Part shown: one piece after another, positions 36,767 to 48,649 of the stretch
Layout: every line of letters begins with the position of its first letter
Position numbering within the stretch: position 1 is the stretch's first letter
Assembly: GCA_964023205.1 (NCBI GenBank)
Contig: OZ026838.1
Coordinates: 25,633,843 to 25,697,842 of the forward strand
From: Lutraria lutraria
Taxonomy: Eukaryota; Mollusca; Bivalvia; Venerida; Mactridae
Length of the DNA stretch: 64,000 nucleotides
Reading direction: 5' to 3'
Notes under the pieces: model-generated
Seen by the model: the letters and a program-made list of their open reading frames with translations, nothing else
Database searches by the model: none
Told to the model about the DNA's origin: nothing
Position numbers and translations under genes: made by a program

Positions 36767-38069
36767 GCAATATTACTGTACATAATTATGGTTAAACGTC
36801 TCCAATATTTCCATAAAAACATATGTTTTAATGACCGAAAACATAGTTGTTTAGGGTAGCAGGTCAAAACGCCCCAAATATAAAAAAATAAGTAATTCAA
36901 CATATGTTTTTTATTTAATGGGGGCGTTTGACCAATTGGGGGGCGTTTTGACTTATCGATGGGGGTGTTTTGACTTGGGGTGTTTTGTCCTGCTACCCTT
37001 AATTTCCCCTTTATTCACTATGAGTCAAATAAAAACTTTTTGATAAGCAAATTGTTTTGACTCAGTTACATAACATTTATTGTTGAAAATGATGGTTCAG
37101 GTGGTTAACTTATTTTTTGCAGAATTAATTGTATTCTCTAATGGGTGGTCAACCTCGCATAGAAAAAAATTTACTGATTCAGCTATTTGGCTTTATTTGC
37201 GTTTTCATAACCAACTTTGGTTCAGCCATCCTCTTATTGGACCCAATTATTTAATGAAAAATATCTAATTAGTTGGACTAGTGGTTGGTGGCCTTGCATT
37301 TTATTTTTATCAGAAATTATCAAATAATGAAACAAAATTATTCAAATATACATCAATTTACATAGTTTTTCATGCTCTCCCAAAGGATATTTGTATTGGC
37401 TTGTCACAAATTCCCGAAATGCACAGTGATTTCTTTATATTAATTGCTGAAGCATATATATTGCAGCTAGGCAAATGTTAGCTTTGATTTACGGGTAATC
37501 TCAACTTGAATTGAACATTAGAAATGATTACAAATGTAGTACCAAATTTCTTGGTTAATCCCGTCTTCATGCTAACCCACTTGCCCAGAGCCATACCTGT
37601 GAAATTTCTAAAAATTGACAAATCGATGCCTAAAAATCAACTGTTGAATGAATATCAACATTTGTAATTTTTGCCATTTGATAAGTTGAATGCATTAAAT
37701 TTGCAATAACTTGAGTGCTGTTGTGATAATAATTATGTAGATTTCATGATGCTTTTTATCATAACATCATTAACATGCATAATGGTTAATAACTTAATTC
37801 ATCAATCATTGCAATCAAATTATAAATAAAACTGGTACTGTAAATTACTAATTATTAATTGCATGTATTTATAAATGGTTTTATTAAGTATGTTCCACAT
37901 AGTTCAGGACTGTATTCAAATATTAACACTTTATATTTAATGGCATTTATAAATAAATCTATGTATAATGATCTGTAATAATAATTGTTTAAATTAAGAG
38001 TAATTTCTATAGGGTAATTATTGATTTATTTAGATAAGAAATACAGTATTAATACCATCAAGTTATAGT

Positions 38070-38700
38070 CTTCATGACATTTCGTTGTGTCAAAGTCTTG
38101 TTTCTTCAAACTAAGCTAAAATTGTTTTGTTTATTCTGTCTGCATAGTGATTTTATAAAATACAATGTACAGGTTTTATGCCCATTTTTTACGGAATTAT
38201 ATACTTTGTTTATTTTGTGTGATTGTAACAGTGAAATACTCTTGTTTCCTTGTTTTCTCAAGGGATTTTGATAAAACTTTCATGGAACTATTGTTATAGA
38301 GATACCCAATGCATGTTGTAAAGGTTTTATGATTCGATAAATTTTGACGGAATTATGGCCCTTTGTTTATTTTGCGCATATGTAATATATAGAGAAATAC
38401 TGTTTTGTTTGCAACTACTTCTGTATTTCTCAAGGGATTTTTACCAAACTTTGATAGAGCTATTGTCACCAAGTTCCTCAGCACATATTGTCTGGGTTTT
38501 GTGATTCGATCATTTTTAGCAGATTTACGGCCCTTTGTTTGCCTGTACCAAACTTTAACCTTGCCTATTAAATAAAAACGCTACCACCTGCATTCATCAA
38601 ACTTCATATCTTGGTTCATCATGACAATCTCTACAGGACCGGTGCATTTTCAAAAAGGGCAACCAGAGGGGGCATGGTGTTTATAAAACACATCTTGTTT
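38070..38700 (+). repeat. Dispersed element with two internal units, related to 41775-42003
   Basis: Two diverged units share TTTCTCAAGGGATTTT, a CAAACTTTnATnGAnCTATTGT block, GTTTTnTGATTCGAT and GGCCCTTTGTTTnTTT. A terminal part follows (ACCAAACTTTAACCTTGCCT, CAAACTTCATATC, ACAGGACCGGTGCATTTTCA, AACACATCTTGTTTTT). That terminal part matches 41815-42003. It lies upstream of the first ZDHHC coding exon and has no credible protein. Confidence 0.65.
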
Positions 38701-39155
38701 TTAGTATTTCGTGAACATGACACATGATACCATTCAAGACTTGGGTTTGTGAATTTCACAGGTGTTTTGTTAAAATGTGGAAAATATGCATGACTGCAAT
38801 ATTGCAATGTTTAAATTAACACTAACAATCACTGACCACAATGGGAATGTTCAATCATTACAAATCTATTACAGTGAACGATCTCTTGTTTTCAACGATT
38901 TTAGTTAATTGTTATTATTATTTCTATTTAATTTAAGTTTCAATTAGGAACTTTTGTCTGAGAATTGGGAAAAGTAGATTCCATTTTCAGTTGGGAATTA
39001 TCCGAATACGAATATCGGATATAAAATTAGAAAAAAACTGAAATATGATATTACACAATTTTGTAATAATCTGATTTAAAGTATATTTCAGAACAGTTAT
39101 CTATTTCTACTTTCTATAAATCATTGTAAAAGTGTCATGTTTATTTTACTTTCAG

Positions 39156-42100
39156 TTTGCTGATTGAAGGATGTTTTGGCATAATGGCTAATACTAAAGT
39201 AACACATTCCCAGCCGAGTCAAAATTCTGCTGGACAAGGGAGCACTGGTAAGAATTTAAAATAAAAAACCTTGTAAGTTAAATCAAAGTCCGGTCTGCAT
39301 GATTCTGTAGCTCTAGGTGTCTGTCAAAGAATATAGTCTTAATGAAATTAGAAATTTATTTTCTTATTTTCACTATAAAATTTCTTACTTTCTGCTTGAC
39401 CAAATGCTTTACTGCAGGGCATATTGGAAAACCAAGAAATGTTTGGCTTACTGCCCATTACAGAGCAATACATGTTGTATCTGTTTCATCTTTTCCAGAA
39501 CATCTTAATCAACAATTTACTGATATATTGGTATACTTCTAATTAATGAAGATAAGAAATGTTTACATAGATTTTTGCCTTTTCTGCAGTTCAGTGCAGT
39601 CAGAGATATATTGTATAAGTTGAGTATCAAGTTACTTCTAACATCATCAATGGTTTAAGGTTTTGGAGTTAATTCAAAATTACTTCTGACAGATTGTAAA
39701 CTGTCCAACAAAATGATCATCCAATTAAAGTCGTTTTAATTGAAGCAACCCTGTTAACATATTCATAGTACTAAAGGGACAAGACAAGAAAAAGTAAAGG
39801 AAATACATGCTTTAAAAAGTCTGCAGACGTAGAAATACTTGTATTTATTTAAAACACTAGTCACTGAATAGAAATAAATATACACTTCAATTAAGTTTGT
39901 ATTGTATTTTAATGACTTATCTTTCTCAATATTTCATGTTGTTGTTTTTGTTTTTAAACTTTCCCCTATTTTCGAGGACTGAAATCCCACATTGTCAACT
40001 AACTTGTTGTTATTCCTGGTTGGATGGAAATAGATGTTGTGTTCATGTGTATGGTTGAAATATTTGGCTTGTTGCTCATTAGTTATTCAATTTCAGAATC
40101 TACTAAAATGCAGAGAAAGTGGGAGGTATATCCAGGAAGGAACAAGTTCTATTGTAATGGACGATGTGTAAGCTCACCAGATTATGGAGGATTCCTCTGT
40201 TGTATGGGTCTAATTGTAGTTACTGGTATGAAACTTCTTATCTGTTTGTACTTTTCTATGACTGAAGCATATAAAACGTGAGTTTAGCATACCAGTCTAA
40301 ACAGTATCTGATTGGTTGCCTCAGAGCTCAGTCTATTAAATATTGACCACTGAGAAAGCTTCATTTTGTTCCATTTAACTTTATTGATCAATGAGAAAGC
40401 TTCATTTTGTTCCATTTAATTGTGTTGACCAATGAGAAAGCTTCATTTTGTTCCATTTAATTGTGTTGACCAATGAGAAAGCTTCATTTTTCTCCATTTA
40501 ACTTTATTGACCAATGAGAAAGATTCATTTTGTATCATGTAGGTAGATTTGAAGTTGTTATATTGAAAATATTGGTACATTTTGTTAACTACTGATCACT
40601 GATAAGCCTTGTCATTCTGGTAATTGTTTCTTGTAACTTCTGTATTGTCGCCATGGTAATAAAATGTCTGTTTGTTCAATAGTTCTCTATAAAGTCTAAC
40701 AACATTGACCAATTGTGTGATTATTAATTATAAACATATTTATACTGACAGTAGAATGCAAGACTCAATTATTCTTCCTAGTAGGCATTTTAGGCTTTCT
40801 TTCAATTATTAACTTTAAGTCTTAGATTCTTACAGTACCAAATATTTCAAATAGATTTCTTCTCCAACATTTTATTCTGAAGTCGTTTTTCAACACATAC
40901 ATTCATATGTATGATCATATTCAACTTATAGTTCAATTATTAGTTGATTGTAAAATAAAGTAAATACTTTGAGCAGGGTGGTTCATATTCTGTCTGGAGT
41001 ACTAGAAAGCTTATTGACTTATTGTTTTATTTGTGGATAGAACCCATTGTGCATTCATTATTCTATTTATGTTGCGTCTATTTGCAATCATGTATCTAGA
41101 CTTATTTGTATTTGTGTTGAAATATAAACAGTCAAACCTGTGAACAAAGGCCACCCTTGGTAAAGACCAAATGTGGCCTTTATTTGGAGGTCATTTTGTT
41201 CTAAATAATTAATGACCGTTTTTAAAAGAATGACCTTTATTCTCAGTGTGGCCTTTATTCAGAGGTGGCTGATTACCAGGGATTTCAGTTTTCCTGTAAG
41301 AGGTCAAACCTTGATTGAAGGAGGCTTTCATTTCCAACATTGTAAATGATATATGGGATTTCTAAGTGGCCATTTTTTGTCTCTTAGCAGTCAATATAGC
41401 CTCTATCTGGCTCTTACTGAAAACACTGCCACTAACACTGTGTTGACTGTAAACGCACTTCTTTCAGCTATACACAGTGTCTTTAATTTAGAACACATGT
41501 ACTCTAAGTGTAGTAATTAATCTGATTGATTTGGTATTGATTTTATTATTGTAATTTTCACCTTAGTTTCCGTTTCTATGAGAGAAGCTAATTGTGTTGT
41601 CTGTGTGTTTGTTCCATTTTAATGTCACTAAGCCAGTCCTTGTGAAGCTATTCTGTCCTAAATATTGAACTTTGACACAAACTAATTATAGTTTTTATTC
41701 TTGACGTTTTATGAGTTTTGTGTAAAGGAAAACTGTTGAAATCTGAAATAATAACCCTCCTAAAAATTACTGCTTTTATGCCCCCGTGTCAATAGATAAG
41801 GGGCACATTGTTTTTGGCCTCTATGTCTGTATGTTTGTACCAAATTTTAATCTTGTCTATAAAATCAAAACGCTTCCTTCTACAATTATCAAACTTCATA
41901 ATTATGTTGAACATATGATAAACTCCACAGGACCTGTGCATTTTCAGGTCAGTAAGTCAAGGTCACCTTAAGGAGCATTGTGTTTTAAAAACACATCTTG
42001 TTTATAAAATAATTTTGTTTTGTTTTGTGCATATCCAATGATAATAAATAGAAATATTACCTGCACCCTGAAGGGCAAAGAATTGCTTTATGATACTGGA

Positions 42101-42995
42101 ACAGCTATCAATACTTGTTTTTTAGGATGCCATATGTAATACTGTATTGTTTTGTTTTTCAGGTGGATTATTTTTTGCCTTTGATTGTCCCTACCTTGCT
42201 GTTGAAGTTAATCCTGTGATCCCTGTAATTGGTGGATTACTCTTTGTTTTTATTATTGGGTGCCTTCTACAAACAACATTTATGGACCCAGGTATTATAC
42301 CACGGGCTACGTTACCAGAAGCCCTGGAAACCGACAGACTTTTCCAGCTTGAGAACCAAAATCAGGAAAACCAGAACGGTACCGGTTATACGGCTCCTAG
42401 ATATAAAGAAGTTGAAATTAAAGGCAGGACATTTAAGCTTACCTATTGTCAAACATGCCAGATGTATCGTCCACCAAGAGCATCGCATTGTAGTCGTTGT
42501 AATAACTGTGTAGATAGGTTTGATCATCATTGCCCTATGGTTGGTAATTGTATAGGACGACGTAATTATCGCTATTTCTACCTGTTTGTTACATCAACGG
42601 CGATTATGTGCTGTTATGTACTCGGATGCAATATTACAACTATTGTTCTACGTGCAATGGAATCTGATATCGGGGACGCTTTTAAGAAATCAGTCGCTAG
42701 CGTGATTGAAGGAATCGTTTGTTTAGGGTCCCTGGCTTCAGTGGGCGGGTTGATGTGCTACCATTCTATGCTTGTTGCTCGGGAAATGACAACCAACGAA
42801 GATATCAAAGGTACTTACAATCCAAAAAAGTTCAAAAATAACAAAAATCCATACAGTCAAGGTAACTGTTTTCAGAACTGCTGTTATGTTTTATGTTCGC
42901 CACGTCTACCAAGCCTGATAGACAGACGTGGATTTGTCGACCCAGCTGATGAGGAAAATCATGTACCGCAAGTCAGCAATAGTGTACGTGTCTAG
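39156..42995 (+). CDS. ZDHHC14: DHHC palmitoyltransferase, ZDHHC9/14/18 group
   Basis: There are three coding exons: 39184-39247 (ATG at 39184, exon opens at 39156 after TTTCAG), 40097-40225 and 42163-42995 (TAG at 42993), with phase-1 introns and 341 residues. These enzymes S-palmitoylate proteins at Golgi or plasma membranes. RKWEVYPGRNKFYCNGR (from about 28) is diagnostic for the 9/14/18 group. Four membrane segments lie near 50-75, 83-101, 202-222 and 243-269. DPG is at 106-108, the Cys-rich domain at 160-210 with DHHC at 185-188, TTNE (TTxE) at 274-277, and NPYS then FQNCC after 293. The residue after DHHC-Pro is Met190, where Trp is near-invariant. The last exon holds about 80% of the protein. 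Leader exon and promoter are not settled; the exact paralogue (9, 14 or 18) cannot be fixed by eye. Confidence 0.9.
40343..40545. repeat. 41-bp tandem repeat, five units, in ZDHHC intron 2
   Basis: Units begin at 40343, 40384, 40425, 40466 and 40507, all exactly 41 bp apart. Each starts TTGACCAATGAGAAAGCTTC and continues ATTTTGTTCCATTTAA with few substitutions. It lies shortly after the second coding exon. Confidence 0.9.
41128..41451. mobile_element. MITE-like inverted-repeat element, copy 3 (diverged interior)
   Basis: It starts ACAGTCAAACCTGTGAACAA and has the family core (GTTCTAAATAATTAATGACC, GGCCTTTATTCAGAGG). The right end CACTAACACTGTGTTGACTGT is a weaker inverse. About 150 bp of unrelated sequence separates the core from the right end, so the element may be interrupted or may end earlier at about 41275. 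It lies in ZDHHC intron 2. Confidence 0.65.
41775..42003 (+). mobile_element. Hairpin-ended dispersed element in ZDHHC intron 2
   Basis: The left end is a palindrome, TGCCCC...GGGGCA around TGTCAATAGATA. The body matches the 3' part of the repeat at 38070-38700: GTACCAAATTTTAATCTTG, CAAACTTCATAATTATG, ACAGGACCTGTGCATTTTCA. The right end is AAAACACATCTTGTTTA. It stops 160 bp before the acceptor of the main exon. Confidence 0.65.
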
Positions 42996-43690
42996 ACACC
43001 CAGCGATATATTTAATGTATTCAGCTGTTGACTGTAGGCATTACATTGTAGCTAGTATATTTCACCCAAGCTGTCTAGATTACAGACTTATTTTTGTCTT
43101 GGTCATAGATAGCTCTATATATTTAATCAAGATGCAATTCTGTGATTAGTTTGCTAAGTTTTGGCTCTGTATCATGTACTTCAAGAAGCTCCCTACTGAT
43201 TTATGTCAAATATTGCATAATTCAGAATGTTCTCACCAATGTTGAATGTAAAGTAGATTGAGATTCATTGCTTTATATAGTCAGTAACAATTTCTGAAAA
43301 ATGACATTAATACTCAGGGGTGTCAATATTCTGGATTTGTCTGTCCTGAAAAAGCTATGATTTCTGAGCAAAATGAATGTTATTTGATGAAAATATCTGA
43401 AGAAATGGCAAAATTATGGTCAATTTAATCTGCTCTGAAGGATTTTCTTTGATACAAACTGAGTTAAATATGGAAACACTCTTGTTTGGCAAAAATGGTC
43501 AGCAGCATATGATTTTCAGGATTTTTAATTTGGCTCTATTGACACCCCTGAATACTAGAGAAATAATATAAAATTAATTGGACTTTAATCTTAATACCTC
43601 ACAACACATTGAACTATTTTGTGATGTTTTGCATAAATCTTAGGATGAGTGTTGGTTTATATGTTATTTCATAAACTACATGTACATTTT
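42996..43690 (+). other. Probable 3' UTR of the ZDHHC gene
   Basis: This directly follows the TAG stop and lacks coding frames of note. No AATAAA occurs within it; the first good candidates downstream are at 47277-47282 and 47536-47541, so the 3' end cannot be placed. Confidence 0.4.
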
Positions 43691-44840
43691 TAGCTCACAT
43701 GTCACAAAGTGACAAAGTGAGCTATTAGGATCACTCTCCGTCCGGCATCGTGCGTCGTGAAACTTTTTGTTGTGACCACACTAGGGGCCACAGGTTTGGC
43801 TCAATTTTAGCAAAACTGGGTCAGAACGTTAATATCAACAAAATCTCGGACGAGTTCGATATTGGGCCATTTGGGGTCAAAAACTAGGTCACCAGGGCCA
43901 AATAAGGGAAAACCTTGTGAACACTAGAAATCACTGTTTTGAATTTATCTTCATGAAACTTTGTCAGAATGTTTATTTTAATAATATGTAGGTCAAGTTT
44001 GAAAATGGGTAATTTCTGTAGTAAAATTAGGTCACTAAGGCAAATTGCTGGAAAACCTTGTGAACACTCTAGAAGTCACTGTTTTGATTGGATGATCATG
44101 AAACCTTGTCAGAATGTTTTGTCTTCATAATTTCTTGGACGAGTTCGAACATGGGTCATCTTGGGTCGAAAACTAGGTCGCTAGGTCAAATCTTATGAAA
44201 AACCATGTTAACACTGTAGATTTCACAGTTATTATTGGATCTTCACCAAACTTTGTCAAATCGTTTGTTTTAATTATATAACGGTCAAGTATAAATATGG
44301 GTCATCTGGGGTCAATAACTAGGTCACCAGGTCAAATCTTAGGAAAACTTTGTTAACACTGTAGATGTCACAGTTTTAATTGGATCTTCACCAAACCTTG
44401 TCAAAATGTTTGCCTCAATGATATGTGAGTCAAGAATGAACATGGGTCAGTCGGGTTCAAAAACTGGGTCACAAGGTCATATCTTAGGTAAAAATCTTGT
44501 AAAAGCTCTCAATGTCATGGTTTTGATTGGATCTTGGCCAAACCTTGTCAGATTGTTTGTCTTAATGATATTAACGACAAGTTCTAATATGGGTCACCTA
44601 GGGTCAAAAACCAGGTCACAAGGTCAAATCTTAGGAAAACCTTATTAACACTGTAGATGTCAAATTTTGATCGTATCTTCACCAAACCTAGTCAGACTGT
44701 TTGTCTTAATGATATGTAAGACAAATTCGAACATAGGTCGTCTGGGGTCAAAAACTAGGTCACCGGTTCAAAACAATGTTTTAATGAGTGAACAGTGATT
44801 GTCATGTGAGCGATATAGGGCCATCTTGGCCCTCTTGTTG
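43691..44840 (-). mobile_element. Pearl/Helentron-like (HINE) element, copy 2, opposite orientation
   Basis: This is the reverse-complement counterpart of 15371-16496. The compound palindrome is now at the left (43692-43723, AGCTCACATGTCAC...AAGTGAGCT) and the GGGCCATCTTGGCCC hairpin is at the right. Internal units carry GGGTCAAAAACTAGGTCAC and CCTTGTCAGAATGTTTGTCT at roughly 140-bp spacing. Unit number and divergence are similar to copy 1. The short + strand frame at 44406-44648 is repeat sequence. Confidence 0.8.
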
Positions 44841-46270
44841 TATAAACCACTGTATGCTATCATATTTTAGATTTCATTGGTCAGAAAAAAGTATTAGTAT
44901 CTAGTGTATGTATTTTGCTCAAATATTCAACCAGTGTAAGACATATTCACAAAATTAATCATATATTTATGTACAAATACCTTAGAACCTTAATTAATAG
45001 TCTCCTGTGAATGAAGGCCAATGTGTGAATGAAGACCACTCTGCTGTATACATTCAAACGTGTAAAAGAATCCATAAACCTTCCAATGAGGGGTCAGACC
45101 GTCTTCTGTGCATAAGGGGATGCTTTTCTTTCGTGGCCCCTTTTCCCTTGTTTGGCTGTATATACAGTATACTGTATATATACATAATTGATAGATCTTA
45201 CAATATTTATTCATCTTATCAAATGGCATAATAATGATAAAGAATGATGATTAAGATGGCCTTAATTGTCTGTTAGAACTTTTACAGTTATTAAATTGTT
45301 TTGTGGTAAACATGTAATTTGATAATCTTATACATTGTATTAGGAAATTAGGATATCAGATACATATTTTTGTCTGATTAATTCATCAAATTCATCATCA
45401 TTTCTACTTACTTGAACAACATTAAAAACTTACATTAGAATTTTTTCAGTTTCTTTTGTACAGGCGTAAAATATTTCTATAAATGACTTCTGATTTGAAA
45501 AAAAATGGTGGAAATGCCCTGTTAAGGCTTAAATTCTTAAATTCAACATCTGAAGTTCTGTGATATAATTTTCTTAAAAAAAAATAAGGTAAAAATATTG
45601 AATTAATAATCATTTGACTTCTATTTTTGTATGCAGTTTTTTATAAATACATAAGACCGACCTTAAGAAATGTTGGTTTTCAGGTGCATGATGGACTCGT
45701 CCAAAAATTCTTGACGCAAAATATTTTTAATAGTGATTTTTCCCCCCTTATTCCACTTTTTTTTCAGTATAAGCAAAAGATGTTAAAAAGTAAAAAATAC
45801 CTACCTACCTACACATTTATAAATGAACCTGCCAGCCAACATTTTCTTAAGGATGGTCTAATATAGATTTTCACTGGGTAAACATTTCTTACCCATGCAC
45901 ATTTAGCCTGACCCATGACATCATGTACTATGGATGGTTCTAGTATTAGATATTTTTTGGAGTGGGTGCCAAATCCAAAGCTTGTCAAAAACTGTAAATA
46001 ATAAGTACGCTGTTTGTCTTACTTACATGTCTCAAAGATGTGACATATTTTAAAACTTCAGGTTCTTTTTACTAAAAATGCTGAATTTTTATGTTTTTTT
46101 TTTTCTAGGAGTCATTTTTGTATTTATGCACAGTAATATTTGAGATGATGGCCTACTATTTACAAAGGCCTGTCAGGACCTAACAGTTGTCATAATTCAA
46201 ACAGGAACTGAATCAGCCTCTTGATAATGGCTGACAATGCTTTAAGGACTTATTAGTGTACTCCTTTTGT
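44841..46270. other. Intergenic DNA without supported genes
   Basis: The stretch near 44997-45180 has diverged inverted-repeat-element phrases (TCCTGTGAATGAAGGCC) and ends in an AT palindrome (CTGTATATACAGTATACTG). The 79-codon frame at 45627-45866 has no support. Confidence 0.4.
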
Positions 46271-46277
46271 CCATCTT

Positions 46278-46366
46278 TGTTTACTTGTTTAGCCGAATTC
46301 ACAGGTAACATGTTGTTTACTTGTTTGGCCGTATTCACAGGTAACATGTTGTTTACTTGTTTGGCC
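46278..46366. repeat. 36-bp tandem repeat, about 2.4 units
   Basis: Units start GTTTACTTGTTTAGCCGAAT and continue TCACAGGTAACATGTT; a third partial unit ends in GGCCATG. The minus-strand frame across it is a by-product. Confidence 0.85.
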
Positions 46367-46924
46367 ATGTTTTAAGTGTATCTTTTCCTTGATGACTGTT
46401 TTCATACTATTGTGTATATACTCAGATTTGGTTGTAACACATTTACGCTGTGAATTATTGTACTTGGTAGTCAATTGATGTGGCTGATGAGGAATAGCAT
46501 TCAAGTGTTATTCTCTGTTTATTTGATGAAAATAACAGATGACGTGACATCATCATCATTTTACAATAATTTCGATAGCTATAATGGACAAAAAAGTTAA
46601 GATTGTGTCACTTTAGTTTATGTTATAGACAAACTACAAACATAATCAGAAAAAACTCAACTGTATTAATTGAAAGAATTAAAAAAATGGTAAAGTCATG
46701 AAATTTTATTTTCTTCTTTAAGCTTGGGTACAGTTTAGTTCTTTGTGACAATGGGTGTATGGCTGTCTCCATCTTCTGTGTTGTTTATGACATCCCATGA
46801 CATAATCAATACTTTATTGTTAGAGTTATTTATTTTATACATACATAGAAATTTATGTAGACTATTTGAACTAAGCGTGTATCAGTGACTCTTGTCTCCT
46901 ATATTGGCCTAATGTTTTATGTAT

Positions 46925-47130
46925 ATGCATGTACATCAGGGCACTCATTTGATCCTAAAAAAGGCATTTTGACTCATGAAATTGGTATGGTAAATCTTCT
47001 GACTCTTGAGAATTTGTGCCAAAAAGTCAAAGTTACTGCTAGTATTACTTTAGTAGGAAATCATATAAATTTACTCTTAAAATCAGTAACAGTCATGGGT
47101 CAGTTTTGACCCTGATTTTTTATGTCTGTT
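46925..47130 (+). repeat. Dispersed repeat, family E, copy 1
   Basis: It runs from CAGGGCACTCATTTGATCCT to CATGGGTCAGTTTTGACCCTG and shares GGCATTTTGACTCATGAAAT and TTCTGACTCTTGAGAATTT with the reverse-complement copy at 58105-58306. The 74-codon frame covering it is part of the repeat. Confidence 0.7.
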
Positions 47131-47854
47131 AAGCACCCTGTATATGTGATTCATACTGTTACGGTACCTAATATTTACTCATTCACCTCAATTGTTCCTA
47201 AATGTATTTTTTCTGTCTCAATATTTGGTTAGTATTCATATATTTTTTGTTGTAACAGCATTTTGCAAATAGAAATAATAAATATAAAGATTTTTGTCTA
47301 ACAGTAAACTTTCCTGCTTTAGAATATTCTGCCTTGATATGTTCACTTGATGATAGTATAATTATCTTAGTTCATTGATTTTTGTTATATTGACACTTTG
47401 ATTTCCATACTTTTGTTTTCTCTGTTATAAATTATTAATTCGAAATAAGAAAGACTTTAAAGTCAATGGCATACATTGTAATGTCTTCCTAATTAGATAG
47501 TTTGATAGATATTGATGCCGTCTAATGTAAGGTTCAATAAAAAATTAAGGATGTTTTGCAATAAATCATGATAAAATTCATCAAGTTAGTGCATTTTTAG
47601 CTTGGCTATTTTCAAAATACAGTTTGAGCTATCGTGATTATTGTGTCGTCTGCACCAGCGTCTGTGCAAAAACTTCAGTTTAGCTCATAACTCAGAAACA
47701 ATAATAGATCTCACTGAATCAGTGAACAGACGAGTGTTGGCTTAGCACATTTATCTTAATGACAATGTAGGATACTAGATAGATGTATCAAATACTAAAT
47801 TAAGGTTTAAACAAGGTACTGTGTTGTCTCATCATTATATCCATTTAGCTTTAT

Positions 47855-48030
47855 TTTTGCTTAGGTTTAATGTCATACCAACGGCCAACCAGATCATTTT
47901 TCTTTTTTTTTTCAAAAGCTAGATGGACAGTTTCTTCATATGTGAAATTTTCTATCCCAACTTGGATTTGAACTATAAGTGCTGTTTCCTTAGTGATATT
48001 CAGTGACCAGTTAGACCACAGTAGCCCCCT
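47855..48030 (-). mobile_element. tRNA-derived SINE, family F, copy 1
   Basis: Read on the minus strand, the head TACTGTGGTCTAACTGGTCA (A-box-like) and AGTTCAAATCCAAGTTGGG (B-box-like) lead to a body with CATATGAAGAAACTGTCCAT and GGTCGTTGGTATGACATTAAACC-type tail. The tail pattern (GACATTAAACCTAAG) matches the CGTTAAACCC tail of 51285-51480. Confidence 0.65.
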
Positions 48031-48456
48031 GCTTAATATTGTATCATATTGTTTATGTAAGACATATTTCAGAACTGACACATGTAAGGTTTGGTAAGGT
48101 ATCATTTTGTCTTCCAAAACATTTGAAGCACCAATTTCATTGACAACAGTGGAGTTGGTTTCAATTTTCCTTGATTCCACTTAGTGTAAATATAAACAGC
48201 TTAGCATTATGTTTTTAGGTGTTTCATTGGCAATCAGTACATTTAAAAAATGTCAATGTTAATTTTCTCTTATTTCAATTGCAGTATACATGTATTTATA
48301 CTTGGGAAGAACTTACATGCATTTTTTTTCTTTATGTATATGTTAATTTGTTAAGCTCTATAACTGAGATCCATGCTTACACAATGTATTCTCCTTTCAG
48401 CGCAATGAAATACATGTTTTTTTTAAAAAGTACTGAAATAAATAAAGTGTACCATG

Positions 48457-48645
48457 TACAGTCAAACCTGTGAGCAAAAGTCACCCTTATGAAAGAGTAA
48501 ATGTGGCCTTTATTGACAGGGGACCTTAATTTAAAGGTTGTTTTGTTCTAAATAATCAATTACTGTTTTTAAAAGAATGGCCTTTATTCACAGGGTGGCC
48601 TTTATTCAGAGGTGGCCACTGACACAGGTTTGAATGTTTGACTGT
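48457..48645. mobile_element. MITE-like inverted-repeat element, copy 4
   Basis: It starts TACAGTCAAACCTGTGAGCA and ends GAATGTTTGACTGTA, with a small duplication in the right end (ACACAGGTTTGAATGTTTGACTGTA in two overlapping parts). The core has GTTCTAAATAATCAATTACTG and GGCCTTTATTCAGAGGTGGC. Confidence 0.85.
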
Positions 48646-48649
48646 ACAT

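Larger units (their letters stand above)
34180..36990. repeat. Cluster of GTCAAAAYGCCCC-type motifs, possible large inverted-repeat element
   Basis: The left block, from 34180, reads AGTCAAAATGCCCCAAAGTC then AAGACACCCCAAGTC. The right block (36916-36990) carries the inverse: GGGGGCGTTTGACC, GGGGCGTTTTGACTT, GGGTGTTTTGACTTGGGG. Further copies in the left orientation lie near 36210 and 36852. Between the outer blocks are a 77-bp duplication and a nested TTAA element. No transposase-like frame is visible. Boundaries and the reading as one element are inferred. Confidence 0.5.

Noticed and set aside
39317..39542. Two overlapping + frames just after the first ZDHHC coding exon
   Set aside because: They lie in intron 1 beyond a consensus donor at 39248 and have no family signal.
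44406..44648. 80-codon + frame and the similar minus frame at 15741-15971
   Set aside because: Both encode the same peptide pattern because both are copies of one tandem-unit element in opposite orientation; not a conserved protein.
47851..48180. 109-codon minus-strand frame
   Set aside because: It coincides with a tRNA-derived SINE, whose A and B boxes explain the sequence.
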